Below are positions 17,021 to 27,895 of a stretch of DNA of 64,000 nt, one piece after another. The position numbers were made by a program, and so were the translations under genes. The stretch spans positions 1,634,575-1,698,574 of the forward strand of contig CAWCTH010000003.1 of assembly GCA_963798445.1 (NCBI GenBank), read 5' to 3'. Numbering within the stretch: the stretch's first letter is position 1; each line of letters begins with the position of its first letter. Under the pieces are notes generated by a model, which did no database searches, was not told where the DNA came from, and saw nothing but the letters and a program-made list of their open reading frames with translations. This DNA comes from DASXAI01 sp963798445. Its GTDB lineage: Bacteria > Actinomycetota > Acidimicrobiia > Acidimicrobiales > Ilumatobacteraceae.

Positions 17021-18391
17021 ATGGCCCGGCACGTCGTGGTCGTGGGCGGGGGCATCACGGGCTTGACCGCCGCTTTCGAACTGCGGCGGGCCGCCGATCC
17101 GCCACGGGTGACGGTGCTCGAGGCATCCGGTCGCCTCGGCGGCATGATCCTCACGACGCCGTTCGCCGGGCTGCCGGCGGTGGACGCCGGGCCCGACTCG
17201 GTGCTGGCCCGCGTGCCCTGGGCGGTGGAGCTGCTGCGCCAGCTCGGGCTCAGTGACGAACTGGTGGCCCCGGCCACCGGCAAGGCCTCGCTGTGGTGGC
17301 GCGGCGCGCTGCATCCCATCCCGCCTGGGCTGGTGCTCGGACTGCCGACCGGCCTGCCGGCGCTGGCCCACAGCCGCCTGCTGTCGTGGCCGGGCAAGGC
17401 CCGAGCGGCCATCGAGCCGCTGCTGCCGCGCACCGACGGCGACGACGACCTCGGTCTCACCGTGCGCCGGCGGTTCGGCCCCCAGGTCTACGACCGCCTC
17501 GTCGGTCCGCTGGTCGGGTCGATCAACGCCGCCGACCCCGGCCGCATCAGCCTCGCCGCCACCGCGCCGCAGGTCGCCGAGGCCGCCGCCCGCCACCGGA
17601 GCCTGCTGCTGGGGTTGCGCTCGGGCCGTTCGGTGGCGTCCCCCGACGCGCCGATCTTCCTCACCCATCCGGGCGGCCTCGGCCACGTCGTGCACCGCCT
17701 CGCCGCGGCCCTGCGCGACGACGGCGTGGACCTGCGCGTCGGCCACACCGTCTCCGCCCTCGAACCCGCAGCCGAGGGCGGGTTCGTCGTAGGCGGCGTG
17801 CGGGCCGATGCGGTGGTGCTGGCAGTGCCGGCGGCAGCTGCGGCTACCGCTCTCGCCGCACTGGCGCCCGGCGCCGCCACCGGCCTGCGCGCCATCCGGT
17901 ACGCCTCGGTGGCCATGGTGACGCTGGCGTGGCCAGAGGCCGCCGCGCGGGGCTTCGACGGCAGCGGCTATCTCGTGCCCGCGGCCGAGCAGCGGCACGT
18001 CACAGCCTGCTCCTGGGCATCGTCGAAGTGGCCGTACCTGAAGCCCGACGGCCAGGTGCTGCTGCGGGCATCACTGGGGCGCGACGGTGACGAGCACGCC
18101 CTCGCCTTCGACGACGAGGCGATGGTGTCGGCGACCGTCGACGACCTCCGCCGCCACCTCGGCCTGCGCGGCGAACCGAGCGCAGCGCGGGTCGTGCGCT
18201 GGCCACAATCGTTCCCGCAGTACGAGCCCGGCCATCTCGAGCGGGTGGCGGCGATCGAGGCGCAGGCACCGGCCGGCGTGGTGCTGGCTGGCGCGGCCTA
18301 CCGCGGCATCGGGATCGCGTCGTGCATCCGCCAGGGGCGCGATGCGGCCAGAGCGACCGTCGCGCGACTCACTGAACCTGCGAAGCTGTAA
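17021..18391 (+). CDS. hemY: Coproporphyrinogen/protoporphyrinogen oxidase
   Basis: A 456-residue FAD enzyme that aromatises the porphyrinogen ring. The N-terminus has the FAD-binding pattern VVVVGGGITGLTAAFELRRA followed by VTVLEASGRLGGMI. AVDAGPDSVLARVPWAVELL, LVGPLVGSINAADPGRIS and the C-terminal VVLAGAAYRGIGIASCIRQG are specific for HemY/CgoX rather than for other amine oxidases. It lies 51 bases after hemH, completing a hemE-hemH-hemY run. In actinobacteria the substrate is usually coproporphyrinogen III. Confidence 0.91.
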   Translation: MARHVVVVGGGITGLTAAFELRRAADPPRVTVLEASGRLGGMILTTPFAGLPAVDAGPDSVLARVPWAVELLRQLGLSDELVAPATGKASLWWRGALHPIPPGLVLGLPTGLPALAHSRLLSWPGKARAAIEPLLPRTDGDDDLGLTVRRRFGPQVYDRLVGPLVGSINAADPGRISLAATAPQVAEAAARHRSLLLGLRSGRSVASPDAPIFLTHPGGLGHVVHRLAAALRDDGVDLRVGHTVSALEPAAEGGFVVGGVRADAVVLAVPAAAAATALAALAPGAATGLRAIRYASVAMVTLAWPEAAARGFDGSGYLVPAAEQRHVTACSWASSKWPYLKPDGQVLLRASLGRDGDEHALAFDDEAMVSATVDDLRRHLGLRGEPSAARVVRWPQSFPQYEPGHLERVAAIEAQAPAGVVLAGAAYRGIGIASCIRQGRDAARATVARLTEPAKL

Positions 18392-18393
18392 GC

Positions 18394-19047
18394 ATGACGC
18401 GGCGGTCTGCTCTTCTTCTCGCAGTCACGCTCGTCGTGGCCGCCTGCGGTGGCGGGGGTGGCGGCGGCAGTGCCGCCACCACGGCGGTCATCGACGACCC
18501 CATCCCCCGCACCACGCTGCCGGCGCCCACCACAGCGGCGCCGACCACGCTGGCGACGGTGGCCACCACCACCATTCCGCTCGCGCCCGTCGCCACCGAG
18601 GCGCCGACCACGCTGCCCGTCCCCATCGCCCCGCCAGCCGAAGGGGTCAAGGAAGCGCTGCAGCAGATCGGCCACATCGACATCCCGAAGCTGGGCGTGT
18701 CCGCGGACATGTACGAGGGCATCGCGCTGTCGACGCTTGACTCCGGCCCTGGTCACTGGCCTGGCACGGCCCTGCCGGGACAGACCGGCAACGTCGTGGT
18801 CGCTGGTCACCGCACCAGCCACAGCAAGCCGTTCCGCAACATCGACAAGTTGACCGAGGGCGACATCGTCACCTTCACGATGGGCGACGCCGTCTACAAC
18901 TACGTGGTGACGGGCTCCGAGATCGTGGACCCGACGGCCATCCGCATCGTCGATCAGACCGCAGCGCCGACGGCCACGCTCTTCGCGTGCCATCCACCGG
19001 GCTCGGTGGCCGAGCGCTACGTCGTGCACCTCGCCCTCCAGCAGTAG
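18394..19047 (+). CDS. Sortase (class E-like), membrane-anchored
   Basis: A 217-residue sortase. A short signal/anchor (LLLAVTLVVAACGGG, with a lipobox-like Cys) is followed by a Thr/Pro/Ala-rich stalk and the sortase beta barrel. Catalytic residues can be read directly: His in VVVAGHRTSHSKPF, Cys in LFACHPPGSV and Arg in AERYVVHL. The start lies two bases after the hemY stop, so it is probably co-transcribed. Sortases join LPXTG-like proteins to the cell wall or to each other; no substrate gene is visible nearby. Lipoprotein anchoring of a sortase would be unusual; an ordinary N-terminal helix is the alternative. Confidence 0.87.
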   Translation: MTRRSALLLAVTLVVAACGGGGGGGSAATTAVIDDPIPRTTLPAPTTAAPTTLATVATTTIPLAPVATEAPTTLPVPIAPPAEGVKEALQQIGHIDIPKLGVSADMYEGIALSTLDSGPGHWPGTALPGQTGNVVVAGHRTSHSKPFRNIDKLTEGDIVTFTMGDAVYNYVVTGSEIVDPTAIRIVDQTAAPTATLFACHPPGSVAERYVVHLALQQ

Positions 19048-19055
19048 CCCCGAGG

Positions 19056-19257
19056 CTTCGCGCCGCACCGGGTCCGAGCGCGCGAACCTCTCGCCCGCGG
19101 GTCGCCCCGTCACCCTGCTCTATCGGCGCCCGACCAGCCCGTTCCCCGCGCAGCCTGCGCGCTCGGCGGCGTCCCGGCGCCGTCCGAGCGCGCAGCCCGC
19201 GCGAAATCGGGCGGCGCGGGGCGGGCGGGGTGGGCGGGGCGGGCGGGGCGGCGGGGC
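19056..19257 (+). repeat. Composite intergenic repeat (two GTCCGAGCGCG cores) followed by a G-tract
   Basis: This spacer between the sortase and lnt genes holds two copies of a core related to elements at 34.3 and 34.6 kb: GGTCCGAGCGCGCGAACCTC at 19071 and GTCCGAGCGCGCAGCCCGCG at 19182. From 19209 to 19257 there is a run of GGGC/GGGGC units with enough G-runs to form a quadruplex on the coding strand. No coding frame in the spacer looks real. Confidence 0.6.
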
Positions 19258-20778
19258 TCACACAGCGGTGGCGCGCGGGGCGTTGGCGCCGCGGCCTGCG
19301 AAGATGGTGGACCGGTATGCCCACCCGCCGTGACCCCGTCGCCGGTGCCCTCGCCGTCGGCGCCGGGCTCATGGTGGCCCTCAGCCTGCCGCCGTGGGGA
19401 TGGTGGCCGCTCGCCCCCATCGGCATCGCCTTGCTCGACCGCCTCCTGGCCGGCCAGAGCCGCCGCCGCCGATTCGCCCGCGGCTGGCTGTTCGGGATGG
19501 GCTGGCTGCCCCTCGGCATGGGCTGGATGGTGTTCCTGACCGTGGGCGGCTGGATCTGCGCCTTCCTCGCCTACTCGGCCTACGTCGGCGCCGCCTGCGC
19601 CATCGCTCCGGGCGGCCGCTGGCGCCGCCTGGGCTTGCCCGCCGCCCTCACCATCGCCGAAGCGATCCGCTGGTCGTTCCCCTTCGGCGGCGTGCCCCTG
19701 GCCAGCCTGGCCATCGGCCAGGCGTCGGGCCCACTCGCACCCGTCGTGCGCGTCGGCGGCGCCCTCCTGCTGACCTGGGTGGTGCTGATGGTCGGCATGG
19801 CGCTGTCGGCGCTGTCCGAGCGCGGCGTGGCGACCGGCCTTGGCGGCTCTCGGCGCCGTGGCCATCGTGCTGCTCGTCGCTGTGACCGTGGCGCCCACCG
19901 GTCACGCCATAGCCACCACTCGCATCACCTTCGTGCAGGGCGGTGGCCCGCAGGGCACCCACGCCATCGACACCGATCCGCACCTCGTCTTCGAACGGCA
20001 CCTCGACGCCACCCGCACCATCGCCGCGGGCTCGACCGACCTCGTCGTGTGGCCCGAGAACGTGATCGACGTGGACGAGTTCTCCACCAGCGTCGAACGC
20101 ACCGAAGTTGCTGCCGAGGCCGCCCGCCTCGACGTCGCCCTCGTGGTGGGCATCACCGAGGACGACGGGCCCGAGCACTTCAAGAACGCGCAAGTCGTGG
20201 TGCTGCCCGACGGTTCGCTCGGCGGCCGCTACGACAAGGTGCGCATCGTGCCCTTCGGCGAGTGGCTGCCGTTCCGGTCGCTGATCGAGCTGATCCCGGG
20301 TCAGCGCACCGACGAGGTCGGCCGCGATGCCACCGCCGGTGAAGGCCCGGCCGTGCTCGACACGCCGGCCGGCCCGGTAGGCGTGGCCATCTCGTGGGAG
20401 ATCTTCTTCGGCGGCCGGGTGCGCGACGGCGTGAGCCACGGCGGCCAGGTGGTGCTGAACCCGACGAACGGCTCGAGCTACACCGGCACCATCCTGCAGA
20501 CCCAGCAGCTCGCGTCGTCGCGTCTCCGCGCCATCGAGACCGGCCGCTGGGTCGTGCAGGTCGCCCCCACCGGCTTCAGCGCCTTCGTCAGCCCTACGGG
20601 TGACGTGGCCGATCGCACCGGCGTGAGCGAGGCCGCGGTACGGACCCGAACGGTGCAGCGGCGCGACGGCGACACCTGGTACCTGCGCATCGGCGAGAAG
20701 CCAATCGTCGCCGCCGCCCTCGTGGTGCTGGCGGTGGCGATGATCCTGGCCCGCCGCCAGGAGAGGGTGAGCCCACCG

Positions 20779-21216
<438 letters not shown>

Positions 21217-21294
21217 CAGCGCACGACCGTACGGCACGGCGGCACGGCGCCACGGTTCCGTGCGCCGGCGACATCTCCTTCGCTACGCTAATGA

Positions 21295-21314
21295 TTCGCT
21301 ACTCGAACGATTCG
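21295..21314. promoter_or_regulatory. Candidate MarR operator upstream of the exporter operon
   Basis: Overlapping inverted repeats TTCG-CTACT-CGAA and CGAA-CGA-TTCG lie 13-32 bases before the preferred MarR start at 21327, in a locally AT-richer stretch. MarR regulators commonly bind such palindromes in their own leader. This rests only on symmetry and position. Confidence 0.3.
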
Positions 21315-21326
21315 GAAGGCGTACGA

Positions 21327-21770
21327 ATGCCCACCGATGCCCCGACGTTGACCGTCGCCCGGTTGAGCCGGCTGCTCGAGAGCCACGCGCCGGCCGACCT
21401 CTCGCTGCCGCAGTACCGCGTGCTCGGTCTGCTGTCGGCCGGCGACGAGCGGGCCAGCCAGCTGGCCGACCGGTTGGCGGTGGCCAAGCCCACGCTCACC
21501 GCCGTCGTCGACAGCCTGGTCGACCGCGGCTACGTGACCCGCGAGACGACCCATGGCGACCGGCGGGTCGTGCGCCTGTCGATCACCGCAGCCGGCCACC
21601 TGGCCGTAGGCGCCGCCGGTGCACAGCTGCGCGAGGTGTTCGACGACGTGGTCGGCCGCTGTCCTCATCCGCAGGAGGTGCTGGCGGCGCTGGACGAGCT
21701 GCGCCAGGCCCTGGACGCCCGCTGGACGGAGCGACTGGCCGCGCTGGCCGCGGCACGCCACGCCGGATGA
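21327..21770 (+). CDS. MarR-family transcriptional regulator
   Basis: A 147-residue winged-helix regulator. LSLPQYRVLGLLSAGDERAS leads into the recognition helix region (LADRLAVAKPTLTAVVDSLV) and the beta wing (YVTRETTHGDRRVVRLSITA), the canonical MarR layout. The ATG at 21327 (MPTDAPTL) is preferred; an in-frame ATG at 21291 adds 12 atypical residues and would place the candidate operator inside the gene. Its stop overlaps the start of the ABC exporter by four bases (ATGA), so it probably controls that exporter in response to a small molecule. Confidence 0.9.
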   Translation: MPTDAPTLTVARLSRLLESHAPADLSLPQYRVLGLLSAGDERASQLADRLAVAKPTLTAVVDSLVDRGYVTRETTHGDRRVVRLSITAAGHLAVGAAGAQLREVFDDVVGRCPHPQEVLAALDELRQALDARWTERLAALAAARHAG

Positions 21771-24700
21771 CGGCCACGACCGCCGTCGACGGAGGGCGAT
21801 CGACCCCGCCCGGGGAGAACGGCCACCGCCGAGACACGAGCGACACCCCAGTCACCCCAGTCACCCGAGACACCCGAGACACCCGAGACAGCGGCGGCGG
21901 CGCGCCGGCCCGGGCGAGTGCGGCCTACACCCGCCCCGCACCGGCGGGACCGGGTGTCGGGTGGCTGCGCCGCCTCCGTCCGTTCATCCGTCGCTACCGC
22001 AAGACGGTCATCGCCACGCTCATCTTCTCCGTCGTGGCCCAGACGCTGATCGGTCTGCTGCCGCTCATCCAGCAGATCATCCTCGACAAGAGCATCCTCA
22101 CCGACGAGCGCCCGATCGGGCCGCTGATCCTCCTGCTCGTCACCACCGGCGTGCTCGGGTTCAGCGCCAACTACACCCGGCGCTACCTCGGCGCCAAGGT
22201 CAGCGTCGACCTCCAGCGTGACCTCCGGCTGGCCATCCACCGCCACCTCTACGAGCTGGACTTCTCCCGTCACGACGAGCTGTCGGTCGGCGACGTGATG
22301 TCACGCTCGGCGGGCGATCTCACCCTCATCCAGCAGTTCTTCTTCTCGGTGCCCATGCTGGTCGCCAACATGACGTTGCTGGTCGTGGCGATCGTCGTGA
22401 TGTTCTTCCTGTCGCCGCTGCTCAGTGTCGTCGTCGTGGTGTTCGTCCCGATCTTCGCCTACGTGTCGGTGCGCTTCCGCGACCGGGTCTTCCCGGCCAG
22501 CTGGAACGACCAGCGCCTGTCGGGAGCGGTCGCCGGCGTGGTCGACGAAGCCGTGACCGGCGTTCGGGTCGTGAAGGCCTTCGCCCAGGAGGAGCGCGAG
22601 TTCGACCGCCTCATGGACCGCGCCCACGAGCTGTACCAGTCGCGCATGCGTACCGCTCGGTTCAACGCCCGCTACTCGTCGACCCTGCAGGCGCTGCCCA
22701 TGCTCGGCCAGCTCGGGGTGCTGGCCGTCGGCGGCTTCTTGGCGTTCGAGGGCCGCATCACCCTCGGCGTGTTCCTGGCCTTCGCCAGCTACCTCGTGCA
22801 GATCATCACCCCGGTGCGGCTCGTGTCGAGCATGCTGGCCACGACCCAGCAGGCCCGCGCCGGCGCCCAGCGCGTGTTCGAGCTGCTCGACCTCGAACCC
22901 CGGGTCACCGACGCCCCCGATGCCCGCCCCGTGCAGGACCCCCAGGGCGGGATCGAGCTGCACCACGTCAGCTTCGGCCACGGCCGCGCACCGGCGACCT
23001 TGCACGACATCTCCCTCACCATCGACCCGGGCGAGCGGATCGGTCTCGTCGGGGCCTCGGGGTCGGGCAAGACCACCCTGGCGTTCCTGATCGCCCGCTT
23101 CTACGACCCGACCGCCGGCACCGTCCGCCTCGACGGCGTCGACGTGCGCCAGCTCACGCTCACGTCGCTGCGTTCCACCGTGAACGTGGTGTTCGAGGAG
23201 AGCTTCCTCTTCTCGGCCACGATCCGCGAGAACATCGCCTTCGCCCGCCCGGACGCCGATGACGACGACATCGAGGCCGCCGCCCGCGTGGCCCAGGCTC
23301 ACGAGTTCATCCTCGGCCTGTCGCACGGCTACGACACGATGGTCGGCGAGCACGGTTACACGTTGTCGGGCGGCCAGCGCCAGCGCATCGCGCTGGCCCG
23401 CGCCGCCCTCGCCAACCCGCATGTGCTCGTGCTCGACGACGCCACCTCCGCCATCGACGCCCGCACCGAGGAAGCCATCCACGCCTCCCTGGCCGACGAG
23501 CTGGGCACCCGCACCACCGTGCTGATCGCCCACCGCTCCTCCACGCTGCGTCTGGCCGACCGGGTCCTCGTGATCGACGGCGGCCGCATCGTGGCCGAGG
23601 GCACCAACGCGGAGCTCTGGCATTCGTCGCCGTTGTATCGGGAGCTGCTCACCGGTCCCGACCTGGAGGCGGAAGCCGCCGACCATGCATTGACCCAGGC
23701 GGTCGACCCGGCGGCGTGGCCGCACTCCGACGACGGCGACGACGACCTCGGTGCGCCTCGGGTCGAGATGACGGCGATGCTGGCCACCATCGGGAGCGCC
23801 GGGGGCGGGCCGATCGGCGCGCGGGCCGGGCTCGTCGCCGCCACGCCCGAGCTGCTGGCCCGGGTGGCCGAGCTGCCGCCCCTGGAGGGCGACCCCGACA
23901 TCGACCTCGTGGAGGCCACCGCCGAGAGCGAGCAGTCGAGCCTGCGCCGGCTCCTGAAGCGGTTCCGGTGGGCACTGCTGGGCGTCGGCGCGCTCGTGCT
24001 CGTCGATGCCTCCACCACCCTTGTCGGCCCGCTGCTGATCCGTCACGGGATCGACGACGGCGTGGCCCTCCACGACGCCCGCACGCTCGTGGCGATGTGC
24101 CTCGCCTTCCTGGCCGTGCAGATGTTGAGCTGGGGCAACCAGATCGTCGAGCTGATGCACACGGCGCACACCTCCGAGCGCATGCTGTACACGCTGCGGG
24201 CCCGCACCTTCGCCCATCTCCAACGGCTCTCGCTCGACTACTACGACAAGGAGATGGGCGGGCGGATCATGACCCGCATGACCACCGACGTGGAGTCGCT
24301 GGCCCAGCTCCTGCAGCAGGGTCTGCTCCTCGCTCTCACCAGCATCGTCAGCTGCGTCGGTGTGGTGGTGATCCTGCTCGTGCTCGACGTGCGCATGGCC
24401 CTCGTCGCCTTCATCGTGCTGCCCTTCCTCGCCGGTGTGACCGTCTGGTTCCAGCGCGGCTCGCGGCGCTCGTACCTGCGCGCTCGCGAAGCCATCTCGA
24501 CCGTGAACGCACAGTTGCAAGAGAGCGTGGCCGGGGTGCGCGTCACCCAGGCCTTCGGCCGCGACGACAACGACGAGGTCCGGTTCACGGCCTCGTGCCA
24601 GGAGTACCGCGACGCTCGCTTGCGCTCGATGCAGCTGATGTCGATCTACTTCGCCTTCAGCCAGTTCCTCAGCACCGTGGCCAAGGCGCTCACGCTGTGG

Positions 24701-25700
24701 TTCGGCGCCCGGCTCATCGGTCAGGGCACGCTGTCGACGGGCCTCCTCATCGCCTTCCTGCTGTACCTCGACCAGTTCTTCTCGCCGCTCCAGCAGCTGT
24801 CGGCGGTGTTCGACCAGTGGATCCAGGCGAGGGTGTCGCTCGGCCGCCTGGACGAGCTGCTGGCCACCCCGTCGGCGACACCCGAGCCCCGCCAGCCCGT
24901 CGACCCCGGCGTGTGGGCCGGCAGCGTCCGCCTCGAGCACGTGCGGTTCGCGTACTCGCCGGAAGCGCCGGAAGCGTTGCGGGGCGTCGACCTCCAGATC
25001 ACCCCCGGCGAGAGCGTCGCCCTGGTGGGCACGACCGGTGCCGGCAAGTCGACGTTCGTCAAGCTGGTCGCCCGCTTCTACGACCCCACCGCGGGGCGGG
25101 TCCTGGTCGACGGCATCGACCTCCGGCACGTGGATCTGCACGTCTACCGCCGCCACATCGGCTACGTGCCCCAGGAGCCGTTCCTGTTCTCGGGCACGAT
25201 CCGCAGCAACATCGCCTACGGCCGGCCCGAGCGCCAGTGACCTGGAGGTCGAGCGGGCGGCCCGAGCCGTGGGCGCCCACGATCTCGTGGTGTCGATGCC
25301 CGATGGCTACCTCACGCCCGTGGCCGAGGCCGGCCGCTCGCTGTCGGCGGGCCAACGCCAGCTCCTGTGCCTGGCCCGGGCCCAGCTGATCGACCCCAGC
25401 ATCCTCATCCTCGACGAGGCCACCTCGAACCTCGACCTGGCCACGGAGGCGCTCGTGCAGCGGGCCATGACCCTGGCCGCCCAGGGCCGCACCACCCTGC
25501 TGATCGCTCACCGCCTGCAGACGGCCCGGCATGCCTCACGCATCGTGGTCGTCGAGGACGGGCTGGTCGTCGAGGACGGCAGCCACGACGACCTGGTCGC
25601 GACCGGTGGTCGGTACGCCTCGCTGTGGGACGCCTTCGATCACGCGACCACGCCCACGACGGCGCAGCCTGCGGCGCCCGCCCCCTCCCCCGCCGCCTGA
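21767..25700 (+). CDS. Single-chain double ABC exporter (TMD-NBD-TMD-NBD), frameshifted near the C-terminus
   Basis: About 1310 residues after removing one extra base near 25231; as sequenced, the frame stops at 25240 inside the second NBD. Half one: six helices, Walker A GASGSGKTT (~428), signature LSGGQRQRIALARA, Walker B VLVLDDATS with Asp at the catalytic Glu. Half two: six helices, Walker A GTTGAGKST (~1087), altered signature LSAGQRQ, Walker B ILILDEATS with Glu. This asymmetry is that of heterodimeric exporters with one degenerate ATP site, here in one chain, as in mycobacterial Rv0194-like drug exporters. The first ~60 residues are a low-complexity Thr/Asp/Arg tail. It is coupled to the MarR gene, suggesting efflux. 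Confidence 0.88.
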
Positions 25701-25708
25701 GCGCCACC

Positions 25709-25832
25709 GGGGGGCGGGGGGGCGGGGGGGCGGGGGCGGGGGGGCGGCGCGGAGGGCCGGGGGGGCGCAGCGGAGGGGCGGGGGGGCGGAGCGGAGGGGC
25801 GGAGCGGAGGGGCGGGGGGGCGGAGCGGAGGG
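25709..25832 (+). repeat. G-tract tandem repeat upstream of a GT4 gene
   Basis: About 125 bases composed almost wholly of G-runs of four to seven interrupted by C or by CGGAGCGGA units, the latter repeated several times between 25750 and 25830. It fills the spacer between the ABC exporter stop and the GT4 start (25851). The coding strand could form G-quadruplexes; slippage-prone sequence of this kind is also hard to sequence correctly. Confidence 0.75.
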
Positions 25833-25850
25833 TCGGTAGTGTGGCCGGTC

Positions 25851-27170
25851 ATGCAAACCGACGAGAGGGACCCACTGCGGATCGCCTACCTCTCGTACCG
25901 AGGCAAGCCCCACGTCGGTGGCCAGGGCGTCTACACCCGTCACCTGACCAAGGCGCTGGTGGAGCTGGGCCACACGGTGGAGGTCCTGGGCGGCCAGCCC
26001 TACCCGGTGCTCGACGAGCGGGTGAAGCTGACGAAGCTGCCCAGCCTCGACATCTTCAACGACCAGTACCCCGGCCGCTTCCCCGCCTACTGGGAGCTGC
26101 GGCACTGGGAAGACTGGGTCGAGGTGCTGCAGTTCTCCGCCGGCACCTTCCCGGAGCCGCTGGCCTTCAGCATGCGGGCCTGGTCGGAGCTGCGCCAGCG
26201 CGTCGACGAGTTCGACCTGGTCCACGACAACCAGTGCCTCGGCTACGGGGTGCTCGCCATCGACCGGCTGCTGCCGACGGTGGTCACCTTGCACCACCCG
26301 ATCTCCAAGGACCGCGCCCTGGAGAAGGCCCACGCGCCCAACTGGCGCAAGCGGATCAGCGTCGACCGGTGGTACTCGTTCGTGAAGATGCAGGCTCGGG
26401 TGGCCCGGCGCATGCCGCGGATCGTGGTGGTGAGCGAGAACTCCATCAAGGACATCCACGACGACTTCGGCGTCGCCCTCGACCGGATGCGACTCGTGCC
26501 CGTCGGTGTCGATCCCGAGCTCTTCCAGCCGCGGCCCGATGTCGGCCGCGTGCCCGGCCGGCTGATCACGACGGCCAGCGCCGACGTCGCCCTCAAGGGT
26601 CTCGCCTACCTGCTGGAGGCGGTGGCCAAGCTGCGCACCGAGCGCGATGTGACCCTCACCATCATCGGGCGGCCGAAGGAGGGGAAGTCGGCCGACCTGA
26701 TCGACAAGCTGGGCCTGCGCGAGGTCGTGTCGTTCGTCTCCGGTGTGACCGACGAGCGCATCGTCGAGCTCTACGCCGAGGCCGAGCTGGCCGTCGTACC
26801 CAGCCTCTACGAGGGCTTCTCGCTTCCTGCCATCGAGGCCATGGCGACGGGCACCTGTCTCGTGGCGACCGACGGCGGCGCCCTTCCCGAGGTGACCGGG
26901 CGCGACGGCGACACCGTGCTGTCGTGTCGCGCCGGCGACGTGGAGGCCCTGGCCGCCACCCTGCGCCGAGGCCTGGACAACCCCGCCCTGCGCGAGCGGG
27001 TCGGCGCCGCCGGGCGCGTCCGGGTGGTGGAGCGATGGAGCTGGCGCCGCTGTGCCGAGCTCACCGTCGAGCAGTACCGCGAAGTCGTCGCCCTGCGGGC
27101 GGCGGCCGCGGCGGCCAACGGTGCGACCCGTCCTCCCCGCCCGATCCGTCCGGCCCGGACGCCGGCGTAG
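25851..27170 (+). CDS. GT4-family glycosyltransferase
   Basis: A 439-residue GT-B fold transferase. It starts (ATG 25851) with RIAYLSYRGKPHVGGQGVYT, the Gly-rich acceptor-side loop of GT4 enzymes. The C-terminal donor domain has VPVGVDPELFQP, an ALKGLAYLLEAVAKL segment and the E-x7-E motif in LYEGFSLPAIEAMATGTCLV. It is followed eight bases later by a methyltransferase gene and then a barrel protein, all on one strand, so these three likely modify the same glycan or glycolipid. The exact sugar is unknown. Confidence 0.88.
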   Translation: MQTDERDPLRIAYLSYRGKPHVGGQGVYTRHLTKALVELGHTVEVLGGQPYPVLDERVKLTKLPSLDIFNDQYPGRFPAYWELRHWEDWVEVLQFSAGTFPEPLAFSMRAWSELRQRVDEFDLVHDNQCLGYGVLAIDRLLPTVVTLHHPISKDRALEKAHAPNWRKRISVDRWYSFVKMQARVARRMPRIVVVSENSIKDIHDDFGVALDRMRLVPVGVDPELFQPRPDVGRVPGRLITTASADVALKGLAYLLEAVAKLRTERDVTLTIIGRPKEGKSADLIDKLGLREVVSFVSGVTDERIVELYAEAELAVVPSLYEGFSLPAIEAMATGTCLVATDGGALPEVTGRDGDTVLSCRAGDVEALAATLRRGLDNPALRERVGAAGRVRVVERWSWRRCAELTVEQYREVVALRAAAAAANGATRPPRPIRPARTPA

Positions 27171-27178
27171 GTGGGCTG

Positions 27179-27895
27179 ATGCTGACGGTCCGCTACGACC
27201 GCCTCGGCCTCCAGCCGGGCGATCGGCTGCTCGATCTCGGCTGCGGCTTCGGCCGCCACGCCTTCGAAGCGGCCAAGCGCGGGGCGCGCGTCGTGGCCTT
27301 CGACTACGCCGAGGCCGAGCTCAAAGAGGTGCGCAACACCTTCGGCGCCATGGCCGGGGCCGGCGAGGTCGACCACGACAGCTGCGTGGGGACGGTGCAG
27401 GGTGACGCCACCCAGCTCCCGTTCGCCGACGGTGCCTTCGATCGCATCATCGCGTCCGAGGTCCTCGAGCACATCGACGACGACGGCGCCGCCATGGCCG
27501 AGCTGGCGCGCGTCCTGCGCCCCGGCGGCACCATGGCCGTCACCGTGCCGTCGTACGGGCCCGAGCGCGTCTGCTGGGCCCTGTCGGAGGAGTACCACGC
27601 GCCGTTCGTGGAAGGTGGGCACGTGCGCATCTACCGCGAGTGGGAGCTGCGGGCCAAGCTCCGCGACGCGGGCATGGCCCCGGGTTTCGCCCACCACGCC
27701 CACGCGCTGCACTCGCCGTACTGGTGGCTGCGCTGCGCGGTAGGCCCCACCAACGACGGCAACGCACTGGTACACGCCTACCGGCGCTTCCTCGAGTGGG
27801 ACATCACCGCCGCCCCGCCGGTCACCCGCTGGGCCGACCGGCTGTTGAACCCGCTGCTGGGCAAGAGCCTCGTCGTCTACGCGGTCAAGACGTGA
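27179..27895 (+). CDS. Class I SAM-dependent methyltransferase
   Basis: A 238-residue methyltransferase. Motif I is LLDLGCGFGRHAFEAAKRGA, the acidic strand end is VVAFDYAE, then QGDATQLPFADGAFD and the EVLEHIDDD segment complete the UbiE/type 11 pattern. The ATG at 27179 lies eight bases after the GT4 stop, and its TGA overlaps the GTG of the next gene. The acceptor may be the sugar added by the GT4 enzyme; this is inferred from order alone. Confidence 0.87.
   Translation: MLTVRYDRLGLQPGDRLLDLGCGFGRHAFEAAKRGARVVAFDYAEAELKEVRNTFGAMAGAGEVDHDSCVGTVQGDATQLPFADGAFDRIIASEVLEHIDDDGAAMAELARVLRPGGTMAVTVPSYGPERVCWALSEEYHAPFVEGGHVRIYREWELRAKLRDAGMAPGFAHHAHALHSPYWWLRCAVGPTNDGNALVHAYRRFLEWDITAAPPVTRWADRLLNPLLGKSLVVYAVKT

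Noticed and set aside
22301..25156. 951-codon frame antisense to the ABC exporter
   Set aside because: Same GC-rich antisense effect; no domain is recognisable, while the sense strand has all ABC motifs.
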